The notes beneath the pieces are model-generated. The model was not told where the DNA came from. It made no database searches and saw only the letters and a list, made by a program, of their open reading frames with translations. Below are positions 31,660 through 40,032 of a DNA stretch of 40,032 bases, in pieces (the first letter of the stretch is position 1; each line of letters begins with the position of its first letter). The translations under genes and the position numbers were made by a program. This DNA comes from Ardenticatenales bacterium (GTDB lineage Bacteria; Chloroflexota; Anaerolineae; Ardenticatenales; Ardenticatenaceae): positions 1 to 40,032 of the forward strand of contig JACKAZ010000018.1 in the NCBI GenBank assembly GCA_020634795.1, written 5' to 3'.

Positions 31660-32964
31660 ATGGAACGGATAGTTACGACAGAGGTTGAAGAGCACATCGG
31701 CGAACGCATTCGGCTGCAAGGCTGGTTGCACAATCTGCGACGGCTAGGGGGCATCGCCTTTGCCGTGCTGCGCGACGGCTGGGGCGAGGTGCAAATCGTT
31801 GTCGAGAGCGAGGCGCTGGCCACGCTGGACGGCGCCGAGGCCAAGTTGGAAAGCCTCGTGGAGGTCGTCGGGCGGCCGCGGCGCGAAGCCCAAGCGCCGA
31901 ACGGCATTGAGATTGGCGAGGCAACTTTCCGCGTGATCGAAGCGATCCGGGAACCGCTGCCGGTGTCGATTCATAAAGCAACGCTGACCGCCTCGCTGCC
32001 CACCCTGCTCGACCACGCCGTGACCGCCAATCGCCAGCCTGCGCGGCGGGCCATTTTCCGTCTGGCGGCGGGGGTCATGGCCGCATTCCGCACCACGTTG
32101 AACCAGCATGGCTTTACCGAGATTCAGACGCCGAAACTCGTGGCCTCGGCCACCGAGGGCGGTGCCAATGTCTTTGCGCTGGACTATTTCGGCGGCACGG
32201 CCTATCTGGCGCAAAGCCCGCAGTTCTACAAGCAGATCATGGTCGGCCTCTTCGAGCGGGTCTACGAGGTCGGTCCCGTTTTCCGCGCCGAACCCCACGA
32301 CACAACACGCCACAGCAACGAATATGTCAGCTTGGATGTCGAGATGGGTTTCATCGACGACCATACCACCGTCATGGCGCTGCTGTGCGAGCTGCTCCAC
32401 GCCATCTTCGCCCATCTGGCCGCGCAGTTCAGCCGCGAACTGGCTTTGCTTGCGGTCGATCTGCCCACCGTGCCCGCGCAAATTCCGCAGCTCCACTTCG
32501 CCGAGGCCCAGCAACTGATCCTCGCACGCCATGGGGTGGACGTGCGGGGCGAACCCGACCTGTCGCCGCAGGACGAACGGTGGTTGGGGGCCTGGGCACA
32601 GGAGGAATACGGCAGCGACTTCCTCTTCGTCACCGGCTACCCGATGGTCAAGCGGCCCTTCTACACCCACCCGCAGCCCTCGGACCCCCGCTATTCCAAC
32701 TCCTTCGACCTGCTCTTTCGCGGCACCGAGATGGTGACCGGCGGCCAGCGGCTCCACCGCTATCCCGACTACTTGGCGGCGCTGGCCGCGGCCGGTTTGC
32801 CGACCGCGCCCTTCGAAAGTTACCTCGAAGCCTTCCGCTACGGGATGCCGCCCCACGGTGGCTTCGCCATTGGGCTGGAGCGGCTGCTGATGCAACTGAC
32901 GGGCGCCAGCAACCTGCGCTTGGTGACCCTCTTCCCGCGTGACCAATCGCGCCTGTCGCCATGA
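31660..32964 (+). CDS. aspS: Aspartyl-tRNA synthetase, archaeal/AspRS2 type, probably non-discriminating
   Basis: 434 residues; AAAGGAG (31648-31654) lies 5 bases before the ATG. An N-terminal OB-fold anticodon-binding domain (RLQGWLHNLRRLGGIAF) is followed by a class II core: motif 2 FRAEPHDTTRHSNEYVS and motif 3 GFAIGLERLLMQLTG. The GAD insertion of standard bacterial AspRS (about 590 residues) is absent, so this is the short archaeal-type enzyme. His24 in GWLHN and Pro80 in APNGIE fit the two residues associated with charging both tRNA-Asp and tRNA-Asn in AspRS2 enzymes. If so, Asp-tRNA-Asn would be converted to Asn-tRNA-Asn by GatCAB elsewhere in the genome. AsnRS was considered, but the RAEPH..TRH motif favours AspRS. 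It is regulated by the T-box upstream. Confidence 0.87.
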   Translation: MERIVTTEVEEHIGERIRLQGWLHNLRRLGGIAFAVLRDGWGEVQIVVESEALATLDGAEAKLESLVEVVGRPRREAQAPNGIEIGEATFRVIEAIREPLPVSIHKATLTASLPTLLDHAVTANRQPARRAIFRLAAGVMAAFRTTLNQHGFTEIQTPKLVASATEGGANVFALDYFGGTAYLAQSPQFYKQIMVGLFERVYEVGPVFRAEPHDTTRHSNEYVSLDVEMGFIDDHTTVMALLCELLHAIFAHLAAQFSRELALLAVDLPTVPAQIPQLHFAEAQQLILARHGVDVRGEPDLSPQDERWLGAWAQEEYGSDFLFVTGYPMVKRPFYTHPQPSDPRYSNSFDLLFRGTEMVTGGQRLHRYPDYLAALAAAGLPTAPFESYLEAFRYGMPPHGGFAIGLERLLMQLTGASNLRLVTLFPRDQSRLSP

Positions 32965-32992
32965 GCCTGGGGCGTCGGTCGAAGACAAAAGA

Positions 32993-33020
32993 GCGGCCCC
33001 CTCAATGGCGAGGAGGCCGC
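32993..33020 (-). terminator. Terminator of gltA
   Basis: GCGGCC (32993-32998) pairs with GGCCGC (33015-33020) and CCTC with GAGG inside, around a 6-base loop. Read on the minus strand it lies 19 bases past the gltA stop and is followed by TCTTTTG. It separates the convergent aspS and gltA genes. Confidence 0.65.
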
Positions 33021-33038
33021 GCGGGTACGCCAGTTTAC

Positions 33039-34325
33039 TCACCGCTCGTCGATCGGCACGTAGTCACGTTCGCGCTCGCCGAGGAAGATCTGACGCGGGC
33101 GGGCGATGGCCTGCTCCTTGTCGTTGATGTGCTCCATCCATTGCGACAGCCAGCCTGCGGCGCGGGGCAGCGCGAACAGCACGGGGAACATGTCGACCGG
33201 GAAGCCCATGCTCTTGTAGATGATCCCGCTGTAGAAATCGACATTGGGGTAGAGTTTACGCTCGATGAAGTACTCATCGTTGAGCGCAATCTGCTCCAGC
33301 TCCAGCGCGATGTCGAGCAGCGGGTTGGTGCCGGTGACTTCAAAGACCTGATCCGCGATCTGCTTGATGATGCGAGCGCGGGGGTCGTAGTTCTTGTAGA
33401 CGCGGTGACCGAAGCCCATCAGCCGCACCTCGCGGCTCTTCACCCGCTCGATGAATTGCGGGATATGCTCCGTCGAGCCGATCTCGTTCAACATCCGAAC
33501 CACCGCTTCATTGGCACCCCCGTGCGCGGGGCCGAAGAGCGCCGCCGCCGCCCCCGCCATGGCGCTGTAGGGATCGACACCGGTCGAGCCAATCGCTCGC
33601 ATGACCGAGGTCGAGGCGTTCTGTTCGTGGTCGGCGTGCAGAATGAAAAGCACATCCAGCGCGTGGGCCAACACCGGGTTGACTTCGTAGCCCTGCTCGC
33701 CCATATAGTCGAGCATATAGAGGAAGTTGCCCGTGTAGCCCCGGGTCGCATCCGGATAGTTGACGGGACGGCCAATGCGATGACGATAGGCGAAAGCCGC
33801 CACGGTGGGCAGCTTGCCCAGCAGCCGATAGATCTGCTTCGTCAGTACCGCCTCATCCTCGTAGTTGATCGATTCGGGATGGAAGGAGCGCATCGCCGCC
33901 AGCGAGCTGATCAGGATGCTCATGGGGTGCGCGTCATAGCGAAAGGTGGAGATGAGCTGCGTCAGACTTTCGTGGATGTAGGTATGATGGAGGATTCGCT
34001 CTTCCCACTTCGTCAGTTCGTCCGCAGTGGGCAACTCACCGTAGAGCAGCAGGTAGGCCACTTCAAGGAAGGTGCTCTGCTCGGCAAGCTGTTCGATCGG
34101 GTAGCCGCGATATTCCAGAATGCCTTTGTCGCCATCGATATAGGTGATGGTGCTCTTCACCGAGGCGGTGTTCTTGTAGCCCGGATCGTAGGCCATCATC
34201 CCGAAATCGTCGTCATTCACCTTGATCTGGCGCAGATTCATCGCCGTGATGGTGTCATGCTCGATGGGAAGTTCGTAGCTGCGATCGGTGCGGTTATCAG
34301 TCAGGGTGACCGTGTTGTCTGCCAT
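33039..34325 (-). CDS. gltA: Citrate synthase
   Basis: 428 residues, the usual length for a bacterial citrate synthase. It condenses acetyl-CoA with oxaloacetate at the entry to the TCA cycle. Recognisable blocks are GILEYRGYPIEQLAE, GPAHGGANEAV (active-site His), MGFGHRVYKNYDPRA (His and oxaloacetate-binding Arg) and PNVDFYSGIIYKSMGFP (catalytic Asp). AAGGAG (34333-34338 on the complement) lies 7 bases before the ATG, and a promoter lies just upstream. It appears monocistronic, with its own terminator. Confidence 0.97.
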   Translation of the reverse strand: MADNTVTLTDNRTDRSYELPIEHDTITAMNLRQIKVNDDDFGMMAYDPGYKNTASVKSTITYIDGDKGILEYRGYPIEQLAEQSTFLEVAYLLLYGELPTADELTKWEERILHHTYIHESLTQLISTFRYDAHPMSILISSLAAMRSFHPESINYEDEAVLTKQIYRLLGKLPTVAAFAYRHRIGRPVNYPDATRGYTGNFLYMLDYMGEQGYEVNPVLAHALDVLFILHADHEQNASTSVMRAIGSTGVDPYSAMAGAAAALFGPAHGGANEAVVRMLNEIGSTEHIPQFIERVKSREVRLMGFGHRVYKNYDPRARIIKQIADQVFEVTGTNPLLDIALELEQIALNDEYFIERKLYPNVDFYSGIIYKSMGFPVDMFPVLFALPRAAGWLSQWMEHINDKEQAIARPRQIFLGERERDYVPIDER

Positions 34326-34345
34326 TCAAAAGCTCCTTTGCTTGG

Positions 34346-34373
34346 ATCATACATTTCTTGACACTTATGGTAA
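34346..34373 (-). promoter_or_regulatory. Probable gltA promoter
   Basis: On the minus strand, TTACCA (34368-34373, four of six to consensus) and TATGAT (34346-34351, five of six) have a 16-base spacer, placing the transcript start about 15 bases before the ATG. Confidence 0.45.
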
Positions 34374-34400
34374 CTGAAACGGCCCGCGCCGCCAAGTGGA

Positions 34401-34499
34401 GAGTTTGGAGAGTTTTGTGAGTTTTGTGAGTTTTATGAGTTTTATGAGTTTTATGAGTTTTGTGAGTTTTGTGAGTTTCGTGAGTTTGATGAGTTCGGG
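34401..34499 (+). repeat. 9-bp tandem repeat GAGTTTTRT, 11 units
   Basis: Eleven consecutive 9-base units run from GAGTTTGGA to GAGTTCGGG, with seven central units exactly GAGTTTTGT or GAGTTTTAT. The array sits between the gltA promoter and the 3' end of mutL. Because 9 is a multiple of three it reads as Ser-Phe-Val/Met repeats on the plus strand, but that frame is antisense to mutL and not a gene. Confidence 0.9.
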
Positions 34500-34545
34500 A
34501 GTTGTTCTGCGTTACCTGCTCTGCGTTAAATGCTCTACGTTTCCG

Positions 34546-36441
34546 TTACCGTCGTCCGAACTCTTTTTCGAGCTGCTGTTGGGAGAGACGTACCACGGTC
34601 GGGCGGCCGTGGGCGCAGGTGCGCGAAAGATCGGTCTGCTCCAATTGGCGGATCAGGTCGCGCATCTCGTCGTGGCTCAGCGTATTGCCCGCCTTCACCG
34701 CCCCGCGACAGGCCGCATACATCACCAATCGCTCCTCCCACGACAACTGCGAACGGTCCGCAATCGCCCCGTCCAGGATTTCGGCAATGGCAGCCGCCGG
34801 ATCGGCATGCTGTTGCAGCGCCTTGGGGATCGAACGGACCACGACCATCAGCCCCCCGAACGGCTCGATCTCGAAGCCGAGCTGGAGCAGCGCCGCCTGC
34901 TGTTCCTCCACCAGTGCCAACTGATGGGGCGTCAACTCCAGTGTCAGCGGAGCGAGCAACGCTTGGGCCGGCACCCGCTTTTCGGCCCGCAATGTTTGAA
35001 ACCGTTCCAGCAGCACCCGCTCGTGGGCGGTGTGCTGATCGACCAAGTAAAGGCCGTCCGGCCCTTCGCAGACGATGAACGTCTTGTGGATTTGACCCAG
35101 CACTCGCAACGGCGGCAGCCGGGAGGAACCGGCCACATCGTAATAGCCCGTCCCGTCGGGCCGCAACTCGTCGCCAAAGCCGAGCTGCTCCTCGTCGGTG
35201 GGGGCCACGTCGGGCGGCGACGGGCGGGCCGCGGCCTGCTGCGTCCAATAGGCCGCGTCCCGCCGCCCTTCCGTGGTGGGGGGCCGGGTCGGGGCAGGGG
35301 GGGGCATCGCCTCGCCCCGCTCGCCCGCGCCGCCCGTGCCGCTGTAGGCACTGCGGTCGAAGCGCCGCCAATCCCCCGTGGGGGCCGCCGCTTCCGCGCC
35401 GCTCTCGCCGATCGGTTCCGACGGGCGACCATAGCTGTGCACGGGGGCCGCTTCGATCAGGCGGCGGCGGATGGCGCGCTGCACCGCGCGGAAGACCTCG
35501 TCGCTCCGCGCAAATTTCACCTCTTGCTTCTGCGGGTGAACGTTCACATCGACCGCATCGGGCGGCAGTTGAATCCGCACGACCACCACGGGGAACCGTC
35601 CGGTCGGCACCACCCCTTGGTAGGCCTGCTCAATCGCCTTCTGCACCATGCTATTGCTTACCGCACGGCCATTGACAAAGATCGTGATATATTTGCGGTT
35701 GGGCCGATGGAGCGCGGGGCCGCCGATGAAACCATCGACCACCACCCCACTCTCGCTGTCCTCGGTGGGTGGCAGCTCGATCATCTCCTTCGCCATCTCG
35801 ACGCCGTAGACCGCGATGATCGCATCCTCCAGCCCCCCACTGCCCGGACTTTGCAACGACTGGCGCTGTTCGACGGTCAGGCTGAAGCGGCGCTCGGGGT
35901 AGGCCAAGGCGTAGGTCGAAACGATTGCGGAGATCGCGCTGTTTTCGGTCGCGGTGGTGCGCAAAAATTTGCGACGGGCTGGCACGTTGAAGAAGAGATT
36001 CTCGACCGTGAAGATCGTGCCCGCGGGCGCACCGCGTGGTTGCCGTGCCACTTCGTGGCCCCCTTCGATGCGAAGCTGGGTTCCCTCGCGGGCCTCGCGC
36101 GGGCGGCTCAGCACCGTCACTTCGCTGACCGCCGCGATGGAGGGCAACGCTTCACCCCGAAAGCCGAGGGTGTGCAGCGCGAAGAGATCGTCGGCGCTCG
36201 CCAGCTTGGAGGTGGCGTGATGGGCGAAGGCCAGCGTCAGCTCGTCGTCGGGGATCCCTGCGCCGTTGTCACTGACACGGATCAGCGTCACCCCACCCCC
36301 CTTCACATCGACGCGAATCTCCGTCGCGCCCGCATCAATCGCATTTTCCACCAGCTCTTTCACCACGCTGGCGGGCCGTTCGACGACCTCGCCTGCGGCG
36401 ATCTTGCTGGCGACATCGGGGGGGAGTTGTTTGATGGGCAT
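34546..36441 (-). CDS. mutL: DNA mismatch repair protein MutL
   Basis: 631 residues from ATG 36441 (MPIKQLPPDVASKIAAGEVV); the frame extends 16 codons upstream but the conserved start is here. The N-terminal GHKL ATPase has ENAIDAGA, DNGAGI, HATSKL and LGFRGEAL. A transducer domain with VDVNVHPQKQEVKF follows, then a Pro-rich linker (about residues 345-430) and a C-terminal domain. The latter carries the endonuclease motif DQHTAHERVLLE (DQHx2-3E x4 E form) plus ACRGAVKAG and CAHGRPT, so it should be a nicking MutL as in bacteria without MutH. No mutS is visible in the window. Confidence 0.96.
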   Translation of the reverse strand: MPIKQLPPDVASKIAAGEVVERPASVVKELVENAIDAGATEIRVDVKGGGVTLIRVSDNGAGIPDDELTLAFAHHATSKLASADDLFALHTLGFRGEALPSIAAVSEVTVLSRPREAREGTQLRIEGGHEVARQPRGAPAGTIFTVENLFFNVPARRKFLRTTATENSAISAIVSTYALAYPERRFSLTVEQRQSLQSPGSGGLEDAIIAVYGVEMAKEMIELPPTEDSESGVVVDGFIGGPALHRPNRKYITIFVNGRAVSNSMVQKAIEQAYQGVVPTGRFPVVVVRIQLPPDAVDVNVHPQKQEVKFARSDEVFRAVQRAIRRRLIEAAPVHSYGRPSEPIGESGAEAAAPTGDWRRFDRSAYSGTGGAGERGEAMPPPAPTRPPTTEGRRDAAYWTQQAAARPSPPDVAPTDEEQLGFGDELRPDGTGYYDVAGSSRLPPLRVLGQIHKTFIVCEGPDGLYLVDQHTAHERVLLERFQTLRAEKRVPAQALLAPLTLELTPHQLALVEEQQAALLQLGFEIEPFGGLMVVVRSIPKALQQHADPAAAIAEILDGAIADRSQLSWEERLVMYAACRGAVKAGNTLSHDEMRDLIRQLEQTDLSRTCAHGRPTVVRLSQQQLEKEFGRR

Positions 36442-36670
36442 GGTGGGGTAGGGGGTCGTTCTCTTTAAGATTTGATCGGGCTGGGGCAAGGTGTAACGTG
36501 GAAACTAGCGTGACCTTTGCACCCTCTGCCTGTTGCCATCATTTTACCACAAGCGTCGGACAATCTGCGAGAGGAGCGGTGGCCAACGCCCCGCGCTGGC
36601 CTGTCAAGCTCTGGCACGATGGTGTCGAGCGACAGCACGGCGCTCGCCACGCCCCTCAGCGCGATGCGAT

Positions 36671-36700
36671 TTGATTCAGGATGGCGCTCTGGCATACAAT
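36671..36700 (+). promoter_or_regulatory. Promoter of the S41 gene, apparently leaderless
   Basis: TTGATT (36671-36676) and TACAAT (36695-36700) have an 18-base spacer. The predicted start near 36707 is at or next to the ATG at 36708, and no Shine-Dalgarno sequence lies between. The rest of the 266-bp divergent gap holds nothing else recognised. Confidence 0.5.
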
Positions 36701-36707
36701 TTTGCCC

Positions 36708-38141
36708 ATGGTGACCCTGCAAATTCGACCCGTGCCGAGGCGACGCTGGCCGCTGGGCCTCTGCCTTGTCTTCACGCTGCTCATCGTGGCCTGCGGGCCG
36801 GGCACGCTGGCCGTCGCCCCTGCACCGCCCACCGCCATGGCGAGCAGCGTGGCCTTACCCACGTTGACGATCACGGCCCCGCCGCGCCCCACGCGGCAGC
36901 ACACGGCCACCCCCACGGCAACGGTCAAGGCCAGTGCCACGGCCCCCGCCACGGCCACCCCGCTGACAAGCTCGGATTTGACCGCGACAGCGCGGCCCAC
37001 GCCGTGGCCCACCCCCGATCATCCGCTGACCAGCGAAGAGCGCACCTTCCTCTTCGACGAGCTGTGGACGCTGATCAACGAGCGCTATCTGTACGAAGAT
37101 TTCAACGGGGTGAACTGGGCGGCACAGTACGACCCCTATTTGGCACGCGCCCTCGCCGCGCCGGACGACGAGCGCTACTACGAAGTGTTGCGCGACCTCG
37201 TCGCGTTGCTGGGGGACGCCCATTCCCGCTTCATGTCGCCGTCGGAAGCGATCGACCATTTCGCGCTCACCCAGAACGCTCTGGAATACGGCGGTCTCGG
37301 CCTCTACACCATGCCGCTGCCGGATGGGGCGCTGGTCTTACAGGTCATCCCAGACAGCCCGGCCGCGCGGGCCGGGGTACAGCCCTGCGATCGCGTCACC
37401 GCGCTGGATGGCGGCGGCTACTGGGGCGATGGCGGCGAGGTCGGCACAACGGCCACCCTCGATTTCTATCGACCGGATGTCGGCCCTTATTCGCGCACCA
37501 TGACGCGCGAAACCATCGACCAAGTGCTTGAGGTTCCCGCCGAGCTGTTGCCGTGGCCCGACCAGCGCATCGCCTATCTGCGCATCGACACGCTCTGGGT
37601 GCGGGAGGCGGCGGAGCAGATGCGGGACCAACTGGCGCGCCTGTCGGCGGAGGCGCCGCTCGACGGGCTGATTCTCGATCTGCGCTCGAACGTGGGCGGT
37701 TGGCGGCCCACGCTGCAGAGTGTCTTGGGCAGCTTCTTGCCCCCAGGCACGGTCGGCGAATTCAGCGGTCGGCTCGAATCCGAGCCGCTCTCCATCCCGC
37801 GCGATGACGACCCGCCCGCGGCCTACCTCGATCTGCCGCTGGTGGTCTTGGTCGGGCCACGCACCGAAAGCTACGCCGAGGTGTTGGCCGCAGTGCTACA
37901 GGCGGAAGGGCGGGCCATTGTGCTGGGCCAGGAGACCCAAGGCAATGTCGAAACGATCTTCCCCCGTCGCCTGCCCTACGGCGCGCGGGTCTGGATCGCC
38001 GAGCAAGGCTTCGAACTGAGCAACGGTGTGGCCTTGGAAGGCGTAGGGGTGACGCCGGATATCTACGACACGACGGACTGGACGCGCTACGCCTGTGGAC
38101 GGGATCCGCAGGTGGCACGAGCGGTCTTGCTCTTTGAATGA
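36708..38141 (+). CDS. S41-family (C-terminal processing) peptidase-like lipoprotein
   Basis: 477 residues; ATG 36708 fits both the lipoprotein signal (LVFTLLIVAC, Cys as +1) and the promoter. After a Pro/Thr-rich stalk (residues about 30-105) come a helical part and a PDZ domain (GLGLYTMPLPDG ... SPAARAGVQPCDRV). The S41 domain has LILDLRSNVGG and LVGPRTESYAEVLAAVLQ. Ser in TESYAE aligns with the catalytic Ser of Tsp/CtpA. The expected Lys in GxTxGK is Asn (GQETQGNVE), so the usual Ser-Lys dyad is incomplete. It may use another base or act as a non-proteolytic binder. It is predicted to be anchored outside the membrane. Confidence 0.85.
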   Translation: MVTLQIRPVPRRRWPLGLCLVFTLLIVACGPGTLAVAPAPPTAMASSVALPTLTITAPPRPTRQHTATPTATVKASATAPATATPLTSSDLTATARPTPWPTPDHPLTSEERTFLFDELWTLINERYLYEDFNGVNWAAQYDPYLARALAAPDDERYYEVLRDLVALLGDAHSRFMSPSEAIDHFALTQNALEYGGLGLYTMPLPDGALVLQVIPDSPAARAGVQPCDRVTALDGGGYWGDGGEVGTTATLDFYRPDVGPYSRTMTRETIDQVLEVPAELLPWPDQRIAYLRIDTLWVREAAEQMRDQLARLSAEAPLDGLILDLRSNVGGWRPTLQSVLGSFLPPGTVGEFSGRLESEPLSIPRDDDPPAAYLDLPLVVLVGPRTESYAEVLAAVLQAEGRAIVLGQETQGNVETIFPRRLPYGARVWIAEQGFELSNGVALEGVGVTPDIYDTTDWTRYACGRDPQVARAVLLFE

Positions 38142-38165
38142 AAACAACCTAGCAAAGGCTAACAA

Positions 38166-39847
38166 ATGACTATGCGAAATGAGATTAAGAAGCAGCTCGT
38201 GGATGGCTTGGGCCAGTTGAGGTGGCAGATCGAGCAGCAGCAGCGACAGGGCAAGGCGCTGCCGCCCTACGTCCAGTTCCTGATCGATGGGGATTACGGC
38301 GACCTGCCCCCGAACATGACAAATGGTGGCAATCGCTGTTGCCCTACGAGGGCAACGACCTCCACACGCTCCAAGCGCAGTTCGAACGGATCGCCGCCGA
38401 CGGACGGATCACGGGCGTGATCCTCCATCTGCGAAGCTTGCCACTGTCACAAGCGCAGCTCCAAACGCTGCGCGACATGATCGGGGCACTGCGCGACAAG
38501 GGCAAACGGGTGATCGCCTGGTCGCCCAGCTACGACATGGCGACCTATTACGTGGCGTGCGCGGCCGACGAAATTCTGCTCTTGCCGGGCGGCACGGTCG
38601 CGCCGATCGGGCTGCGGCGCAAACTGCTTCACTTCAAAGATACGCTCGACGAGATCGGCGTGAAGATGGATGCCGTGCAGATCAGTCCCTTCAAGAGCGG
38701 CCCCGACACCTTCACCCGCAGCGAGCCGACCGAGGCCTCGCGCGAGATGGCGAATTGGCTGATCGACGACCAGTTCGAGGTGATGCTCGAAGGGATCGCG
38801 GCGTCGCGGGGGCTAACCCTCACCGCCGTGCGTCAGCTCATCGACGAGGCCCCCTACACCGACCTGCAAGCGTTGGAGGCTGGCGTGATCGACGGGGTGT
38901 TGAACGAAGAGGCGTTGCCGCACCACCTCGGCATCGAGCGGCTGGAACGCCCGATCGAAACATGGGAGAAAGCCGAAAAGGCGATCATGCCCCTGCGGCC
39001 CGCCCCACGTCAGCGGCAGCATGTGGCGCTGCTGCGCATCGAGGGGATGATCGTTCCCGGCGAAAGTCGCCGCCCGCCGCTGCGCACCCCGCTCTTCGCC
39101 GCCCCCACCCAGAGCGGCGACCTGACCGTGGTGCAACGGATCCGCAACCTGCGCGAGGACGACGAGGTGGGCGCGGTGCTGCTCTGGGTCGATTCGCCGG
39201 GTGGCTCGGCCACGGCCTCCGAAGCGATGGCGAGTGCATTGGAACAGATCGCAGCGGAGAAGCCGCTGGTGGCTGCCTTCGGCACGATGGCGGCTTCCGG
39301 CGGCTACTATGTCAGCACGCCCGCGCAATGGGTCGTCGCTCAACCGAGTACGATCACCGGCTCGATCGGCGTCTTTTCGTTGAAACCGGTCGTGAACGAG
39401 ATGTTGGACAAGCTGCATGTCGGGCGCGAAGCGCTGTCGCGGGGCCGCCATGCCGATCTCTTCGATCCGGAGCAGCCGTTCAGCGCCGAGGGAGAGCAGA
39501 AGATGGAAGAGAGCATCGCCCGAATCTATGAGCTTTTTATCCAGCGGGTGGCCGCAGCGCGCAAGATGACGGTCGAGGAGGTCGATGCGATCGGGGGCGG
39601 CCGGGTCTGGACGGGCCGGCAAGCCTTCGCCCATGGCTTGGTCGACGAGCTGGGCGGCTTCGAGCGTGCGCTGGCACGGGCCAAGTCGCTGGCCCAGTTG
39701 CCCGACGCGGCCCCGCTGCGCCCGGTGTTGGCCCCCAAAGCCGCGCTCGCGGCCATGCCCGCGCCACAGGCCCTGGCCACTCTCCTACGCGCGCAGGCGA
39801 ACCAACCGCTCTGCCTCAGCCCCTTCTGGCTCGATTCGTGGCGCTAA
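38166..39847 (+). CDS. sppA: Signal peptide peptidase SppA, long form, with one apparent frameshift
   Basis: Two overlapping frames make one protein of about 560 residues. AAAGG (38154-38158) precedes ATG 38166; the first ~48 residues (to GDYGDLPP) are in that frame. The rest (from EHDKWWQSLLPYEGN) is in the frame one base back. The switch falls at a five-C run, 38307-38311; one extra C would restore a single ORF. The N-terminal domain carries the catalytic Lys region ISPFKSGPD, and the C-terminal domain has WVDSPGGSA and the Ser motif MAASGGYYV. This is the double-domain 67K-type SppA that degrades residual signal peptides in the membrane. No obvious transmembrane helix is seen at the start. 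It is either a sequencing/assembly error, a real mutation, or frameshifting; the intact downstream frame favours error or recent change. Confidence 0.8.
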
Positions 39848-40032
39848 ACGCCGCCGATGCCGTGCCCGTCACGCTGCAACGCTTGGAGGCGACCGCAGAA
39901 AACGAGGGGGTGGCACTGCTGGCCGAGGCCTTTCGCGACGACCCGTTCGTGGCCCGCGTCGCGGCCCGCGCGGCGCGGCCCGCTGCGGAGGCCGCGACGA
40001 TCCTGCTGCGCTACAACGTTGCGGTGGCGGCG
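39838..40032 (+). CDS. Start of a possible GNAT-type acetyltransferase (3' truncated)
   Basis: A frame beginning with GTG at 39838, overlapping the sppA stop by 10 bases, stays open to the window end (65 codons). The protein begins VALNAADAVPVTLQRLEATA and contains LLAEAFRDDPFVARV, similar to the first helix of many GNAT acetyltransferases (AF..DP). The catalytic acetyl-CoA-binding part is beyond the window, so the family call is tentative. Confidence 0.4.
   Translation, partial: MALNAADAVPVTLQRLEATAENEGVALLAEAFRDDPFVARVAARAARPAAEAATILLRYNVAVAA

Noticed and set aside
31660..32964. Asparaginyl-tRNA synthetase
   Set aside because: Motif 2 is RAEPH..TRH..EY..LD, typical of archaeal-type AspRS, and the T-box specifier position reads GAC.
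32961..34361. Plus-strand ORF of 466 codons
   Set aside because: It is an exact antisense shadow of gltA; high-GC third positions keep the opposite strand open.
31061..34499. CRISPR array
   Set aside because: The repeats at 31061 and 34401 are short contiguous units without spacers, and no cas genes are present.
34396..36468. Long plus-strand ORF of 690 codons starting with Ser-Phe-Val/Met repeats
   Set aside because: It is antisense to mutL, which has full conserved motifs; its start is the translated 9-bp repeat.
36442..36489. N-terminal extension of MutL by 16 residues
   Set aside because: The conserved MutL start is MPIKQL at 36441 and no ribosome site supports the earlier start.

Overview
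The window is GC-rich bacterial DNA, most consistent with a Chloroflexota-type organism. That placement is an inference. It rests on repeated secreted proteins carrying a short [IL]YLPLV.R-type motif, an archaeal-type aspartyl-tRNA synthetase behind a T-box leader, and the general codon and GC style. There are no rRNA or tRNA genes, insertion sequences or CRISPR arrays.

Positions 1 to about 22,300 form a dense, co-directional biosynthetic island, with most genes joined by 4-base ATGA stop/start overlaps. The core is a split iterative type I polyketide / polyunsaturated-fatty-acid-type synthase. The first protein (truncated at the window edge) shows AT-KR-DH. The second is KS-AT-ACP-DH with a 4'-phosphopantetheinyl transferase fused at its C-terminus. 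Around them lie a secreted TolB-like beta-propeller, a stand-alone acyl carrier protein, an alkaline-phosphatase-superfamily phosphodiesterase, a 49-residue microprotein that shares the phosphodiesterase's C-terminal tail, an alpha/beta hydrolase, an O-methyltransferase-like protein, two tandem short-chain dehydrogenases and a GT-B glycosyltransferase. Together they could build, reduce, methylate, release and glycosylate a long-chain polyketide or fatty product, broadly like the heterocyst-glycolipid gene sets of cyanobacteria. No enoyl reductase or thioesterase domain is visible.

Positions 18,009 to 29,562 hold three members of one large secreted protein family: LYVGT beta-propeller, YLPLV linker, Fn3-like domain, helical tail. 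Interleaved with them are a sulfatase-fold hydrolase lacking the formylglycine motif, a SnoaL-like protein, an MFS_2 sugar-type symporter and a secreted lipase-like hydrolase. This reads as an export or cell-surface section attached to the biosynthetic island.

From 29,563 onward the content is mostly housekeeping. A hairpin-rich gap precedes a minus-strand DUF4397 surface protein. Next come a well-formed SigA-type promoter and a T-box leader with specifier GAC upstream of a probably non-discriminating AspRS. Citrate synthase (gltA) and mutL follow on the minus strand, separated by a 9-bp tandem repeat. Then come an S41 peptidase-like lipoprotein from an apparently leaderless promoter, an SppA-type protease gene with a one-base frameshift, and the start of a possible acetyltransferase.
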